Below, piece by piece: positions 17,934 through 26,067 of a stretch of 64,000 nucleotides of DNA; the first letter of the stretch is position 1, and the number at the start of each line of letters is the position of its first letter. The notes beneath the pieces were generated by a model, which saw nothing but the letters and a program-made list of their open reading frames with translations, did no database searches and was not told the DNA's origin. A program made the position numbers and the translations under genes. Origin of the DNA: Streptomyces bicolor (GTDB lineage: Bacteria > Actinomycetota > Actinomycetes > Streptomycetales > Streptomycetaceae); the NCBI RefSeq assembly GCF_000719285.1, contig NZ_JOFS01000001.1, positions 186,001 to 250,000 of the forward strand. The letters are read 5' to 3'.

Positions 17934-17938
17934 CGGTG

Positions 17939-18967
17939 TCAGTTCTCGCGGAGTTTGGTCAGCAGCTCGTCGACCTCGCGTTCGGCGTCGGGATCGATGA
18001 GGTTGCGGGCGGTCATCCAGTCGTCGTTGAAGACGGTGTCCATGTACTTCTCACCACCGTCGTTGATCAGAGCGACCATAGTCGTGCCCGGCTCGAGCGA
18101 ACTCATCCGGGTCAGGGCCTCGTACACCACCCCGCCCGCGGAGCCGCCGATGAGGAGTCCGAGCCGGCGGGCCAGCACGCGCGCGGTGGCGAACGCCTCG
18201 ATGTCGCCGACCTTGGCGCCCTCGTCCAGCAGGTCGTAGTCGACCATGGCGCCGATGGTCGCGCCCTCGGGTGTGCCCGTGCCGGACTGGTAGTAGTCGT
18301 GGGCGGGCGGCCCGAAGGCGATCGACCCCTTCGGCTCGACTCCGACGATCCGCACACCCGGCACGGCCTTGCGCAGTTCCCCACCGGTCCCGAAGAGCCC
18401 GCCGCCGGTCCCCACGGCGCCTATCAATATGTCGATACGACCGTCCAGCGCGGCGTCGAGTTCGTGCGCCACGGGCCGGTACCCGTCCCCGTTGGCCGGG
18501 TTGTTGTGCTGCTCGGTGAAGAAGGCGTTGTCGCTCTGCGCCGCCAGCTTCTCGGCGAACTCCTCACGGGCGGCGGTGGCCAGCTCCTCGTCCCCCTCCT
18601 CGGCGACGTAGACGAGTTCGGCGCCGAGCGCCTTCATGCCGCGCAGCTTGTCGGCGGCGGCGTGATGGTCGACGACCGCGGTGAAGGTGTAGCCGCGCTC
18701 GGCGGCAATGACGGCGAGGCCCAGGCCGGTGTTGCCCGAGGTCGACTCGACGATACGGCCGCCCGGGCGCAGCAGGCCGCGGTCCTCGGCGTCGAGGACC
18801 ATCTGCCGGGCCATGCGGATCTTCGCCGTGCCGGTGGGGTTGAACTGCTCCAGTTTGAGCAGCAGCCGGCTGCCGGTGTCGGTGCGGCACAGCTCGAAGA
18901 GCGGGGTGTGGCCGATGAGGTCGGAGACCCGGCTGACCACAGCGGGACGCGAGAGCGCCTTGTCCAT
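17939..18967 (-). CDS. SbnA-like PLP synthase (O-phosphoserine + glutamate type)
   Basis: A 342-residue fold-type II PLP enzyme of the cysteine-synthase family: Lys49 in FNPTGTAKIRMA is the PLP lysine, ESTSGNTGLGLA binds the phosphate or substrate carboxylate, and GAVGTGGGLFG plus IGGSAGGVVYEA complete the PLP site. It resembles SbnA and VioB-type enzymes, which join O-phosphoserine to glutamate on the way to 2,3-diaminopropionate, more than true cysteine synthases, and it is paired with an SbnB-like partner. A GGAG site precedes the ATG. The specific substrate is inferred. Confidence 0.85.
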   Translation of the reverse strand: MDKALSRPAVVSRVSDLIGHTPLFELCRTDTGSRLLLKLEQFNPTGTAKIRMARQMVLDAEDRGLLRPGGRIVESTSGNTGLGLAVIAAERGYTFTAVVDHHAAADKLRGMKALGAELVYVAEEGDEELATAAREEFAEKLAAQSDNAFFTEQHNNPANGDGYRPVAHELDAALDGRIDILIGAVGTGGGLFGTGGELRKAVPGVRIVGVEPKGSIAFGPPAHDYYQSGTGTPEGATIGAMVDYDLLDEGAKVGDIEAFATARVLARRLGLLIGGSAGGVVYEALTRMSSLEPGTTMVALINDGGEKYMDTVFNDDWMTARNLIDPDAEREVDELLTKLREN

Positions 18968-19008
18968 CGGATGGCTCCAGTTTCGAGGGGAGTTCGAGGG
19001 GGAGAGAG

Positions 19009-20334
19009 TCAGGCGAGTGGAGGGCGGTCGAGCCGCCAGCGGGTCATGCCGTCGGCGGTGTCGAGGACGATCTTCGGCGGGAGCGCAAGCTCGTGGAACG
19101 GGGACTCGTTGGAGTCCATCTGGTAGCCGGCGGTGTTGGGGTAGACCAGCAGGTCACCGGGGGCCGGGCGGGTGGGGAACCGCACCTTGCGCCACGTGAC
19201 CATGTCGGACTCCAGGCAGGTGGCTCCGCCGACGCAGGCGGCGTACGGCTCACCCGGGGAAGCCTGGGCGGGCAGCAGCGCCGGATCCGGCAGGTACTCG
19301 CTGTTGAACCACTGCTCGGACAGGCTCAGACTGCTCCCGTCCACGGTGACGATCCCGTACCCGGGCCGGTCCTTGACGCCCTGCACGCGGAACACCGTGC
19401 AACCGGCCCGGTCCAGCAGCGCCCGGCCGGGTTCGAGGAGCAGCTGCACGCCCGCCTCACGCAGGCGCGCGGCCAGACCGTCCGCGGTGAGGACCGCGCG
19501 CAGGGCGTCGGGGCCCGCCACCGGGGAGTGGTACGGGTAGAAGTCGGCCGGGGTGAAGGACTTGCCGGCGTGATAGTGCTCGGGCCGCTGGTCGCGCAGG
19601 AAGCGTTCCCAGTGCTCGGCGTCCGTGTAGTCGACGGCGAACCCGCCGCCGATGCTGATCCGGTCGGGGCGCAGGCCCATGGCCCTCGCCTTGAGGCACA
19701 AGTCGACCAGTTCGGCGGCCAGTTCGGCACGCATCAGGGGGTCGTACCCCGAGAGGTGGAAGGAGAAGCCCTCCATCTCCAGTCCGGCCTCCCGGCACCG
19801 CACGAGGGCCGTCGCCAACTCCCCGTCGTCCAGGCCGAATCGGCTGTGCGGCTGGGCGGGCGGGAGCCGTCGCAGCAGTACGCGCGCGGGGCGCCCGACG
19901 TCGATGACGCGTTCCAGCTCGTCGAGGGCGTCCACCGCGATCAGACACCCTTGGAGCACGGCGACACGCAGCAGTCCGTCGGCCTTCGCCGGACCGGTCA
20001 CCACGATGTCCTCGCCCCGGACCCCGCACCCCAGCGCGTCCCGCAGCTCGCCGGCACTGGCCACGTCGACGCCCGTACCGGACAGGGCGCACCGCTCGAT
20101 CCACGCGGCGGCCTTGTTGGCCTTCTTCGCGTAGTACACGCGCCCCTCGACGCCGAACTCGCCGAGCACCGCCTGGAACGCGGCGGCGTTGGCGTCGAAG
20201 CGGTCGGGCAGCAGCAGATGGAAGGGGCCGCCGATCGCGTACGACAGCTCGTGCGGAAGCGAGCCGACCAGAATCGCGTCGAGCTGCGGATCCGGGTGGG
20301 CCGGCAGCGGTGGGGCTGCCCCCGTCTCGCTCAC
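19009..20334 (-). CDS. PLP decarboxylase, ornithine/diaminopimelate family (SbnH-like)
   Basis: A 441-residue alanine-racemase-fold decarboxylase. The PLP lysine is Lys71 in YYAKKANK; SGTGVDVASAGEL, FHLSGYDPL, ISIGGGFAVDY and LEPGRALL follow in family order, and the active-site cysteine is in GGATCLESD. Homologues act on diaminopimelate, ornithine or, for SbnH, citryl-diaminopropionate. Its GTG start overlaps the stop of the SbnB-like gene by four bases. With no synthetase nearby its amino-acid substrate is unknown. Confidence 0.87.
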   Translation of the reverse strand: MSETGAAPPLPAHPDPQLDAILVGSLPHELSYAIGGPFHLLLPDRFDANAAAFQAVLGEFGVEGRVYYAKKANKAAAWIERCALSGTGVDVASAGELRDALGCGVRGEDIVVTGPAKADGLLRVAVLQGCLIAVDALDELERVIDVGRPARVLLRRLPPAQPHSRFGLDDGELATALVRCREAGLEMEGFSFHLSGYDPLMRAELAAELVDLCLKARAMGLRPDRISIGGGFAVDYTDAEHWERFLRDQRPEHYHAGKSFTPADFYPYHSPVAGPDALRAVLTADGLAARLREAGVQLLLEPGRALLDRAGCTVFRVQGVKDRPGYGIVTVDGSSLSLSEQWFNSEYLPDPALLPAQASPGEPYAACVGGATCLESDMVTWRKVRFPTRPAPGDLLVYPNTAGYQMDSNESPFHELALPPKIVLDTADGMTRWRLDRPPLA

Positions 20335-21329
20335 TGCCACAGCGACACCCGCGTTCCCAGACCCTGCTCGATGGCGAGCTGCGCGAACCGGTGTCCCAGC
20401 GCGATGTCGGTGACGACGAGCCCGCTGTTGTACGCGAAGATCCGCTCGTCCGGCGTCCGCCGGCCCTGCGCACGCCCCGCCACGACCTCCGGGAACTCGG
20501 CGTCGACAGCGGGGAAGTTGCCGTCCGCGTCGGCCATGTCCGTGCCGGTGACCTTCATCTGGGCCTCGCTGGTGGCGATGACACGGTCCGCCCGCTGGAG
20601 CGTGGAGGGCGCGATGCCGTGGCCGACCAGGATCGACAGGGCGCCGGGTTTGAGGTCGTCGGACTCCACGGCGGCCGGGGTGTGCTGTCCTGCGGTGGCG
20701 ACCACCACGTCGGCGTCGGCCGCGGCGGCCCGTACGTCGTCGACGACCTCCAACTCGCGGTCCGGGAAGTAGTGGTGGAGCCGCTCGCGGACGGCGGCGA
20801 GGCCGTCGGGGTGGGTGCCGTAGACCATGAGGCGGTCCAGGTCCGGCAGGGTGGTCAGCAGGAAGGGCAGGGCCAGCCGGCCCTGGGTTCCGGTGCCGAT
20901 CACGAGGGCGCTGCGGCTGCCGGGGGCCGCGCACTCGCGGGCGAGGAGTGCGGAGACGGCGGGGGTGCGCAGGGAGCCGATGCGGCCGCAGTCCATCATC
21001 GCGACGGGCAGGCCGGTGGTGTCGTCGTAGATGGTGAGGGTCGTGTAGTAGTGCTGCTGGTCACGGGACTTGTCGAGGCCGTGCTTGTACGACGTCTTGA
21101 CGGCGACGACCTCGCGGACGCCGTCGCGGCCGAGCATGGCGTAGGAGACCGAGTGGCCGTCCTCGGGCTTGACGGTGAGCTTGCGCGGGTTGGCGGACTT
21201 TCCGTCGGCGAGGGTGCGGTACGCCTGCTCGACGACCTCCACGACGTCGGCCAGGGAGATGTCGATGCCCGCGAGGTCGCTGGTGCTCAGGATGCGCAGG
21301 GCTTTGTCGTCGGAGGGTGTGTCGGTCAT
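20331..21329 (-). CDS. SbnB-like ornithine-cyclodeaminase-family dehydrogenase
   Basis: A 332-residue OCD/mu-crystallin family protein with an NAD-binding Rossmann domain (ALVIGTGTQGRLALPFL) and substrate-side blocks VSYAMLGRDG and VVAVKTSYKHGLDK. SbnB and VioK, its likely relatives, oxidise the SbnA product to release 2,3-diaminopropionate and 2-oxoglutarate. The ATG has AAGGGAA upstream, 44 bases after the oxygenase stop. True ornithine cyclodeaminase is the alternative, but pairing with an SbnA-like gene argues against it. Confidence 0.87.
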   Translation of the reverse strand: MTDTPSDDKALRILSTSDLAGIDISLADVVEVVEQAYRTLADGKSANPRKLTVKPEDGHSVSYAMLGRDGVREVVAVKTSYKHGLDKSRDQQHYYTTLTIYDDTTGLPVAMMDCGRIGSLRTPAVSALLARECAAPGSRSALVIGTGTQGRLALPFLLTTLPDLDRLMVYGTHPDGLAAVRERLHHYFPDRELEVVDDVRAAAADADVVVATAGQHTPAAVESDDLKPGALSILVGHGIAPSTLQRADRVIATSEAQMKVTGTDMADADGNFPAVDAEFPEVVAGRAQGRRTPDERIFAYNSGLVVTDIALGHRFAQLAIEQGLGTRVSLWQ

Positions 21330-21373
21330 GGCGATTCCCTTCGTGGGCGGTCGTGTTGACGTCGTGACGGGAC

Positions 21374-22381
21374 TCAGACGTGGGCCACGAGCGCGGCCTG
21401 TCCGTAGCCGTGCTCGTCCGCCTCGGCCGGCGGGCGGGTGCGGCGGCCGGGGACGCGGACCGAGGCGCGCTTGAGCCAGCGGTCGGTGCCGTCGTAGCGC
21501 GCCTTGAAGGGCACACGGCCGTGGACCACGAGGTCGTTGTCGACGACGAGGACATCGCCGGGTTCCAGGCTGACGGCGACCGAGACCCGCTCCAGCTCGG
21601 CCGTCAACCGGTCGTAGGCGGCGCGGTATTCGGGGGACGCCTGGTCGAGGGGCGTGTAGGCGGGGTCGTAGCGCAGGGTCGGGCCGTCCTCGGACTGCCA
21701 CAGGGCGGGGACGTGCGGCGGCGGGCCTGCGAAGGCCTGGGCCTCGGCGTAGGCGTCGTCGGGGAGGATCGGCAGTTCGGGCCTGGACAGCAGGGCCAGG
21801 TCGTCCTCGCTGAGGCGGACCTTGCGGATGCTCGCGGCGGTGGTCGCGACCGAGTCATGGTTGCGCAGGCAGCCGAGCATCAGCAGGTGGGCGCGTTCGG
21901 GGTGGAAGGCGTCCTCGGTGTGCGGGCTGAGCAGCACCGTGCTGCTGGCGCCGGTCTGCTCCTGCTCGTGGCCGGGCGAGGGAACGATGTTGTGCACGAA
22001 CCTGCCGTCCTGCTGGCCGTCCCAGGCGATGGGGCGGCCCATGGTGGTGGCGAGCAGCAGGAGGAGTACGTCCCACACCGCCGCGCTGTCGCCGGCGGTG
22101 GCCCAACTGGCGGGTGTGGGGCCGATGTCGGTGTCGTCGACGGTCAGGCCGCGCAGGACGAAGAGGCCGTCGTCGGTGTCGACCGGGCGGCAATGCTTTC
22201 GCTGAAACGATTTGTCAAGATCGGCCGCGGCTTCGGCGACACGGCTGAGCAGTTCGGGCCGCGAGACCGATCCGCCGAAGTCGGCGACGATCTTGCGGGC
22301 GATCTCGGTCAGCTCGGTCACGGCGGGGGCATCGAGCTGTCGGACGGGAGCGGCTCCCAAGGGCATGGCTGAGTCGTCCAT
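21374..22381 (-). CDS. Fe(II)/2-oxoglutarate amino-acid oxygenase (VioC/AsnO-like)
   Basis: This clavaminate-synthase/TauD-superfamily protein has iron ligands His154 and Glu156 in SPHTEDAFHP, distal His287 in LVVHGRVPF and a 2OG-binding Arg in RWLKRASVRV. The HTEDAFHP block is typical of enzymes that beta-hydroxylate free arginine, asparagine or similar amino acids. It is the first gene of the left arm; an iron box lies upstream. The start at MDDSAMP gives 335 residues; upstream TTG at 22423 and internal ATG at 22366 are alternatives. It may hydroxylate the chelator or a precursor. Confidence 0.85.
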   Translation of the reverse strand: MDDSAMPLGAAPVRQLDAPAVTELTEIARKIVADFGGSVSRPELLSRVAEAAADLDKSFQRKHCRPVDTDDGLFVLRGLTVDDTDIGPTPASWATAGDSAAVWDVLLLLLATTMGRPIAWDGQQDGRFVHNIVPSPGHEQEQTGASSTVLLSPHTEDAFHPERAHLLMLGCLRNHDSVATTAASIRKVRLSEDDLALLSRPELPILPDDAYAEAQAFAGPPPHVPALWQSEDGPTLRYDPAYTPLDQASPEYRAAYDRLTAELERVSVAVSLEPGDVLVVDNDLVVHGRVPFKARYDGTDRWLKRASVRVPGRRTRPPAEADEHGYGQAALVAHV

Positions 22382-22491
22382 TTCGAGTGCGGGGATGCGG
22401 GTGGGGGCATATGCGCCAAGCAAACGACGGGCTCTAGAGACTCAAAGCTGTGATTCTGCTGTGCGGTGGTGATCCAACCTAACAAGCAAAG

Positions 22492-22510
22492 TTAGGTAAG
22501 GCAATGCTTA
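22492..22510. promoter_or_regulatory. iron box 1 (DtxR/IdeR/DmdR type), left arm
   Basis: TTAGGTAAGGCAATGCTTA agrees with the IdeR-type consensus TWAGGTWAGSCTWACCTWA at 16 of 19 positions by eye. A second half-site CCTAAC lies ten bases before it, forming ACCTAAC-N7-GTTAGGT. It is upstream of the oxygenase-to-MATE operon. The ~300-base divergent gap holds both boxes and no gene. Confidence 0.75.
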
Positions 22511-22635
22511 CTACGCCTCGTGCTCCGGTCGGCCCGTAAACCATCACGCATGTCACTCCCGTGCTTCCGTACGCCACTTGACGCCCCAAGCGCGATCAAC
22601 AAAGGGCGGGCCACAGCTTGCACAGAGGGATCTCC

Positions 22636-22654
22636 TTAGGGTAGGCACACCTAA
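22636..22654. promoter_or_regulatory. iron box 2 (DtxR/IdeR/DmdR type), right arm
   Basis: TTAGGGTAGGCACACCTAA agrees with TWAGGTWAGSCTWACCTWA at 16 of 19 positions and is a near-perfect palindrome. It sits 35 bases before the lipoprotein start, where bound repressor would block initiation or elongation of the importer operon. Confidence 0.85.
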
Positions 22655-22688
22655 GCAGAATGCCCCACTCCAGTGGAACGAGGTCGAT

Positions 22689-24242
22689 GTGTACCTGAAC
22701 AGGCGTCAAGTGCTGTGGGTCGGCGGTGGCATAGGCGCGGCCGCGCTGCTCGCCGCTTGCGGTGACAGCGACGAGGCCTCGTCGAAGTCCCCGGCGAAGG
22801 AGAGCGAGAAGCCCCGCCGCGGCGGCACTCTGCGGGTGGGCGCGCTGGGCCGCGCCTCGGCCATCACCCGTGATCCGCACGGCACTCAGGCCAACGAGAG
22901 CGACTACCTCATCATCTCCCTCGTCCACGACACCCTCACGGTGCCGGGGACCAAGCCCAACACCCTGCCCCGGCTGGCGGCTTCCTGGAAGGCGTCCGAC
23001 GATCTGAAGACCTGGACGTTCACCCTTGCCGAGGGGGCGAAGTTCCACGACGGCACCCCGGTCACCGCCGAGGACGTCGTCTGGTCGCTGAAGCGGCTGC
23101 GCAGCACCCCCGCGGGCGCGTCCCGGCTGCCGGGCATCAAGCCGGAGAACATCAAGGCCGAGGGCGACGGCGCCGTGGTCCTGGTGTCCGACTACGCCAA
23201 CGCCGAACTGCCGCTGCTGCTGCGCCTGACGACGTTCGTACTGAAGAAGGACACGGCGGAGAAGGACCTCGGCAAGGCGCCCGGCACGGGCCCGTTCAAG
23301 CTGGACTGGTTCCGTTCCGGCAACGCCCGCCTGGTGCGCAACGAGGACTGGTACGGCGGTGACGTGTACCTCGACGCCATCGAGGTCAAGATCTTCGAGA
23401 GCCCGCAGGCGATGGCCAACGCGCTGCTCGCCGGGCAGATCGACGTCGCCTCCAACGTCGGCGCGGTGGCGGCCCGTACCGCCGAGAAGCGCGGGGACGT
23501 CCAGATCGTGCGGCGGCCCAACGACATGGCGATGCCCATCGTCATGCGCACCACCGACGGACCGTTCGCGGACCCGAAGGTGCGCGAGGCCTTGCGGCTG
23601 GCCGTGGACCGTGAGGCCATGGTCAAGCAGGTGCTGTCCGGGTACGGCACGGTCGCCAACGACATCCTCGGCACCGGCGACCCCGCCTACGCCAAGGACA
23701 TCCCGCAGCGCACGCGCGATCTGGCGAAGGCCAAGTCGCTGCTGAAGGAGGCCGGTTTCGACCTGTCGAAGACGTACAAGCTGCTGACCACGGAGGACAT
23801 CCCGGGTCTCGCCGAGGCGGCCACCCTGTTCACCTCGCAGGTCCGCGAGGCCGGGGTGAAGGTCGAGGTGGTCAAGCAGGAGTCGGCCACCTTCTGGGAG
23901 AAGACCTGGCTCAAGGGCGACCTCTACACCACCTACTGGGGCACCAACGACTCCGTGGCGTTCTTCGCCAGCAAGACCATGGTGTCCGACTCCGGCCAGA
24001 ACGAGGCCGGCTGGAAGAACCCGGAGTTCGACGCCGCGTACAAGAAGGCGATGGCGACCAAGGACGCGGCGGAGCGCGCGAAGGTGCTGCACGAGCTCCA
24101 GCAGATCGAGTACGACGAGTCCGGCTATCTGCTGTGGGGCATGGCCGACGGCATCGATCTCGCCGGCGCGGCCGTGCGCGACCTGCCGACCCTGCCGGGC
24201 TATGGACGCGTCCAGCTCGAGACGGCATGGCTGGCTCGCTGA
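22689..24242 (+). CDS. Tat-type substrate-binding lipoprotein, peptide/nickel ABC family
   Basis: A 517-residue family-5 extracellular binding protein. The N-terminus reads YLNRRQVLWVGGG then LLAAC, with the lipid-attachment Cys at residue 24; the twin arginines suggest Tat export. Family blocks include FHDGTPVTAEDVVWSLKR, GTGPFKLDW and VREALRLAVDREAMV. The GTG has GAGG five bases upstream. It captures the ligand outside the cell for the two permeases; being under an iron box, the ligand may be a metal chelate rather than a peptide. Confidence 0.9.
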   Translation: MYLNRRQVLWVGGGIGAAALLAACGDSDEASSKSPAKESEKPRRGGTLRVGALGRASAITRDPHGTQANESDYLIISLVHDTLTVPGTKPNTLPRLAASWKASDDLKTWTFTLAEGAKFHDGTPVTAEDVVWSLKRLRSTPAGASRLPGIKPENIKAEGDGAVVLVSDYANAELPLLLRLTTFVLKKDTAEKDLGKAPGTGPFKLDWFRSGNARLVRNEDWYGGDVYLDAIEVKIFESPQAMANALLAGQIDVASNVGAVAARTAEKRGDVQIVRRPNDMAMPIVMRTTDGPFADPKVREALRLAVDREAMVKQVLSGYGTVANDILGTGDPAYAKDIPQRTRDLAKAKSLLKEAGFDLSKTYKLLTTEDIPGLAEAATLFTSQVREAGVKVEVVKQESATFWEKTWLKGDLYTTYWGTNDSVAFFASKTMVSDSGQNEAGWKNPEFDAAYKKAMATKDAAERAKVLHELQQIEYDESGYLLWGMADGIDLAGAAVRDLPTLPGYGRVQLETAWLAR

Positions 24243-25240
24243 CCGAGGCGGTGCGGCGGGGGCCGGCCGGGGGCAGCGAGCCCCGGCCGGCCCCGGCGGT
24301 CGTACGCCTCCTGTTGCGCGTGGCCGGTGTGGTCGCGCGCCGGGCGTTGTTGCTCGCCGTCCTCCTCGCGTTCGTCTTCGCCGCCGTGGAGCTGCTGCCC
24401 GGCGACGCGGCCACCGCGACGTCCGAGCGCGGGGAGAGCGCGGCCGACCTGGCCGAGCGGCGGCATCTGCTGGGCCTGGACCGGCCGGTGCAGACACGCT
24501 TCTGGGAGTGGATGACCGGCCTGCCCACCGGCGATCTCGGCACGTCCGCGCGCGGCGAGTCCGTGGCCGGCCTGCTGGACCGTCCCTTCCCCAACACCCT
24601 GCTGCTCGGCGGTCTCGCGCTGCTGGTGACCCTGGTCGCCTCCGTCGCGCTCGGCTGCTGGGCCGCGGTCCGGCCCGGCGGCAGGACCGACCGGGCGGTC
24701 TCCGCGAGTGCGACCGGGGTGCTCGCGCTGCCCGAGTTCGTCGTCGCGGTGGCGCTGGTGCTGGTCTTCGCCCTGTGGACGGACTGGCTGCCCGCCGTCA
24801 CCCTCACCGACGCCGACGGCTCGCCCGCCTCCTGGGAGATGCTCGTCCTGCCCGTGCTCGCGCTGGCGATCCCGCAGATCGGCTGGAACGTGCGGATCGT
24901 CCGGGCCGCGCTCGCCGACGAGGCCAAGGCGCCGCACATCGAGACCGCCGTGCTCGACGGGCTCCCCCGGCACCGGATCTTCACCCATCATCTGCTGCCC
25001 GGCGCCCTGCCGACCATCGCGGCGGGGCTCGCCACCTCGACGGGCATGCTGCTGGGCGGCGCGGTCGTGGTGGAGACCATCTTCAACTACCCCGGCATCG
25101 GCTCGGTGCTCGCCGGAGCGGTCACCGACCGGGACAGCCCGCTCATCGCCGGGGTCGTCGCCGTGACCGGGGCCGTCATCACCGGAGTCCTGCTCCTCGC
25201 CGACCTCGTACGCGCCTGGGCCTCGGGAGGCCGCTCATGA
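24227..25240 (+). CDS. ABC transporter permease 1 (DppB/NikB type)
   Basis: A 337-residue membrane subunit with about six helices. The BPD-type EAA loop is visible as ETAVLDGLPRHRIFTHHLLPGALP, which contacts the ATPase, and VVETIFNYPGIGSVLAGAV is characteristic of the DppB/NikB branch. The N-terminal AVELLPGDAATATSE is also a DppB feature. The start overlaps the lipoprotein stop by 16 bases and the stop overlaps permease 2 by ATGA. Confidence 0.9.
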   Translation: MAGSLTEAVRRGPAGGSEPRPAPAVVRLLLRVAGVVARRALLLAVLLAFVFAAVELLPGDAATATSERGESAADLAERRHLLGLDRPVQTRFWEWMTGLPTGDLGTSARGESVAGLLDRPFPNTLLLGGLALLVTLVASVALGCWAAVRPGGRTDRAVSASATGVLALPEFVVAVALVLVFALWTDWLPAVTLTDADGSPASWEMLVLPVLALAIPQIGWNVRIVRAALADEAKAPHIETAVLDGLPRHRIFTHHLLPGALPTIAAGLATSTGMLLGGAVVVETIFNYPGIGSVLAGAVTDRDSPLIAGVVAVTGAVITGVLLLADLVRAWASGGRS

Positions 25241-26067
25241 CCGTCGCCGCCGCTCTGAGCACCCGGCGCGGGACCGTCCTGCGCGTGCTGCCCGCCCTGC
25301 TGCTCACCGCGCTCGCCCTGGCCGGCCCCTGGCTCGTCCCGCACGCCATCGACGCCCCGGTCACCGCCCCGTACGCCGAGCCCGGGGGCGACGCCCCGCT
25401 GGGCGGCGACCAGTTGGGCCGTGACGTGCTCAGCCGCGTCCTCGCGGGCGGGCGCGAACTCGTCGTCACCTCCCTGCTCGTGGCCGTCCTCGTCACCGGC
25501 GTCGCGGCCCTGCTCGGGGCGGTCGGCGCGCTGCGCCCGGCCGTCGGACGGTTCGTCGAACGGGCCGCCGACGTCCTCATGCTGCTGCCGGCCGTCCTCG
25601 GCATCCTGCTCGTCACCCTGTCCTGGCCCGACGGCGGACGGCTCGCCGTCGTCACCGCGGCGGTCGTCCTCGGGGTGCCGTACGCGGTGCGGCTGGTCGC
25701 GGGCGCGGCCGCGCCGGTGGCCGCTTCCGGATATGTGGAGGCGGCGGCCGTCGGTGGCGAACGGCTGTGGTACCTCGTCGTACGGGAGGTGCTGCCGAAC
25801 CTGCGGGCGACGCTGCTGGCGCTGTTCGGGCTGCGGTTCGTCGCCGCCGTGTACCTGGTCGCGACCGCCGGGTTCCTCCAGGTCGGACCGCAACCGCCCG
25901 CTGCCGACTGGGCGTTGATGATCCGCGAGAACTCCGCGGGCATCCTGCTCAACCCCTGGGCCGTGCTCGCGCCCAGCATCGGCATCGGCCTGCTCGCCAT
26001 GAGCGTCAACCTGGCGGCCGCCGCCCTCGTCCCCGCAACCGGCCGGAAGGCGGTGCCCGCGCTGTGA
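25237..26067 (+). CDS. ABC transporter permease 2 (DppC/NikC type)
   Basis: A 276-residue permease pairing with the preceding one. GDQLGRDVLSRVLAGGRE is the DppC/NikC N-terminal signature; the EAA loop is EAAAVGGERLWYLVVREVLPN. The next gene's GTG overlaps its stop. It forms the inner-membrane channel of the iron-box-controlled importer. Confidence 0.9.
   Translation: MTVAAALSTRRGTVLRVLPALLLTALALAGPWLVPHAIDAPVTAPYAEPGGDAPLGGDQLGRDVLSRVLAGGRELVVTSLLVAVLVTGVAALLGAVGALRPAVGRFVERAADVLMLLPAVLGILLVTLSWPDGGRLAVVTAAVVLGVPYAVRLVAGAAAPVAASGYVEAAAVGGERLWYLVVREVLPNLRATLLALFGLRFVAAVYLVATAGFLQVGPQPPAADWALMIRENSAGILLNPWAVLAPSIGIGLLAMSVNLAAAALVPATGRKAVPAL

Noticed and set aside
17939..18967. Annotation as a housekeeping cysteine synthase
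   Set aside because: The motif FNPTGTAKIR and operon pairing with an SbnB-like gene under an iron box fit an SbnA/VioB-type enzyme better, although cysteine synthase activity cannot be excluded.
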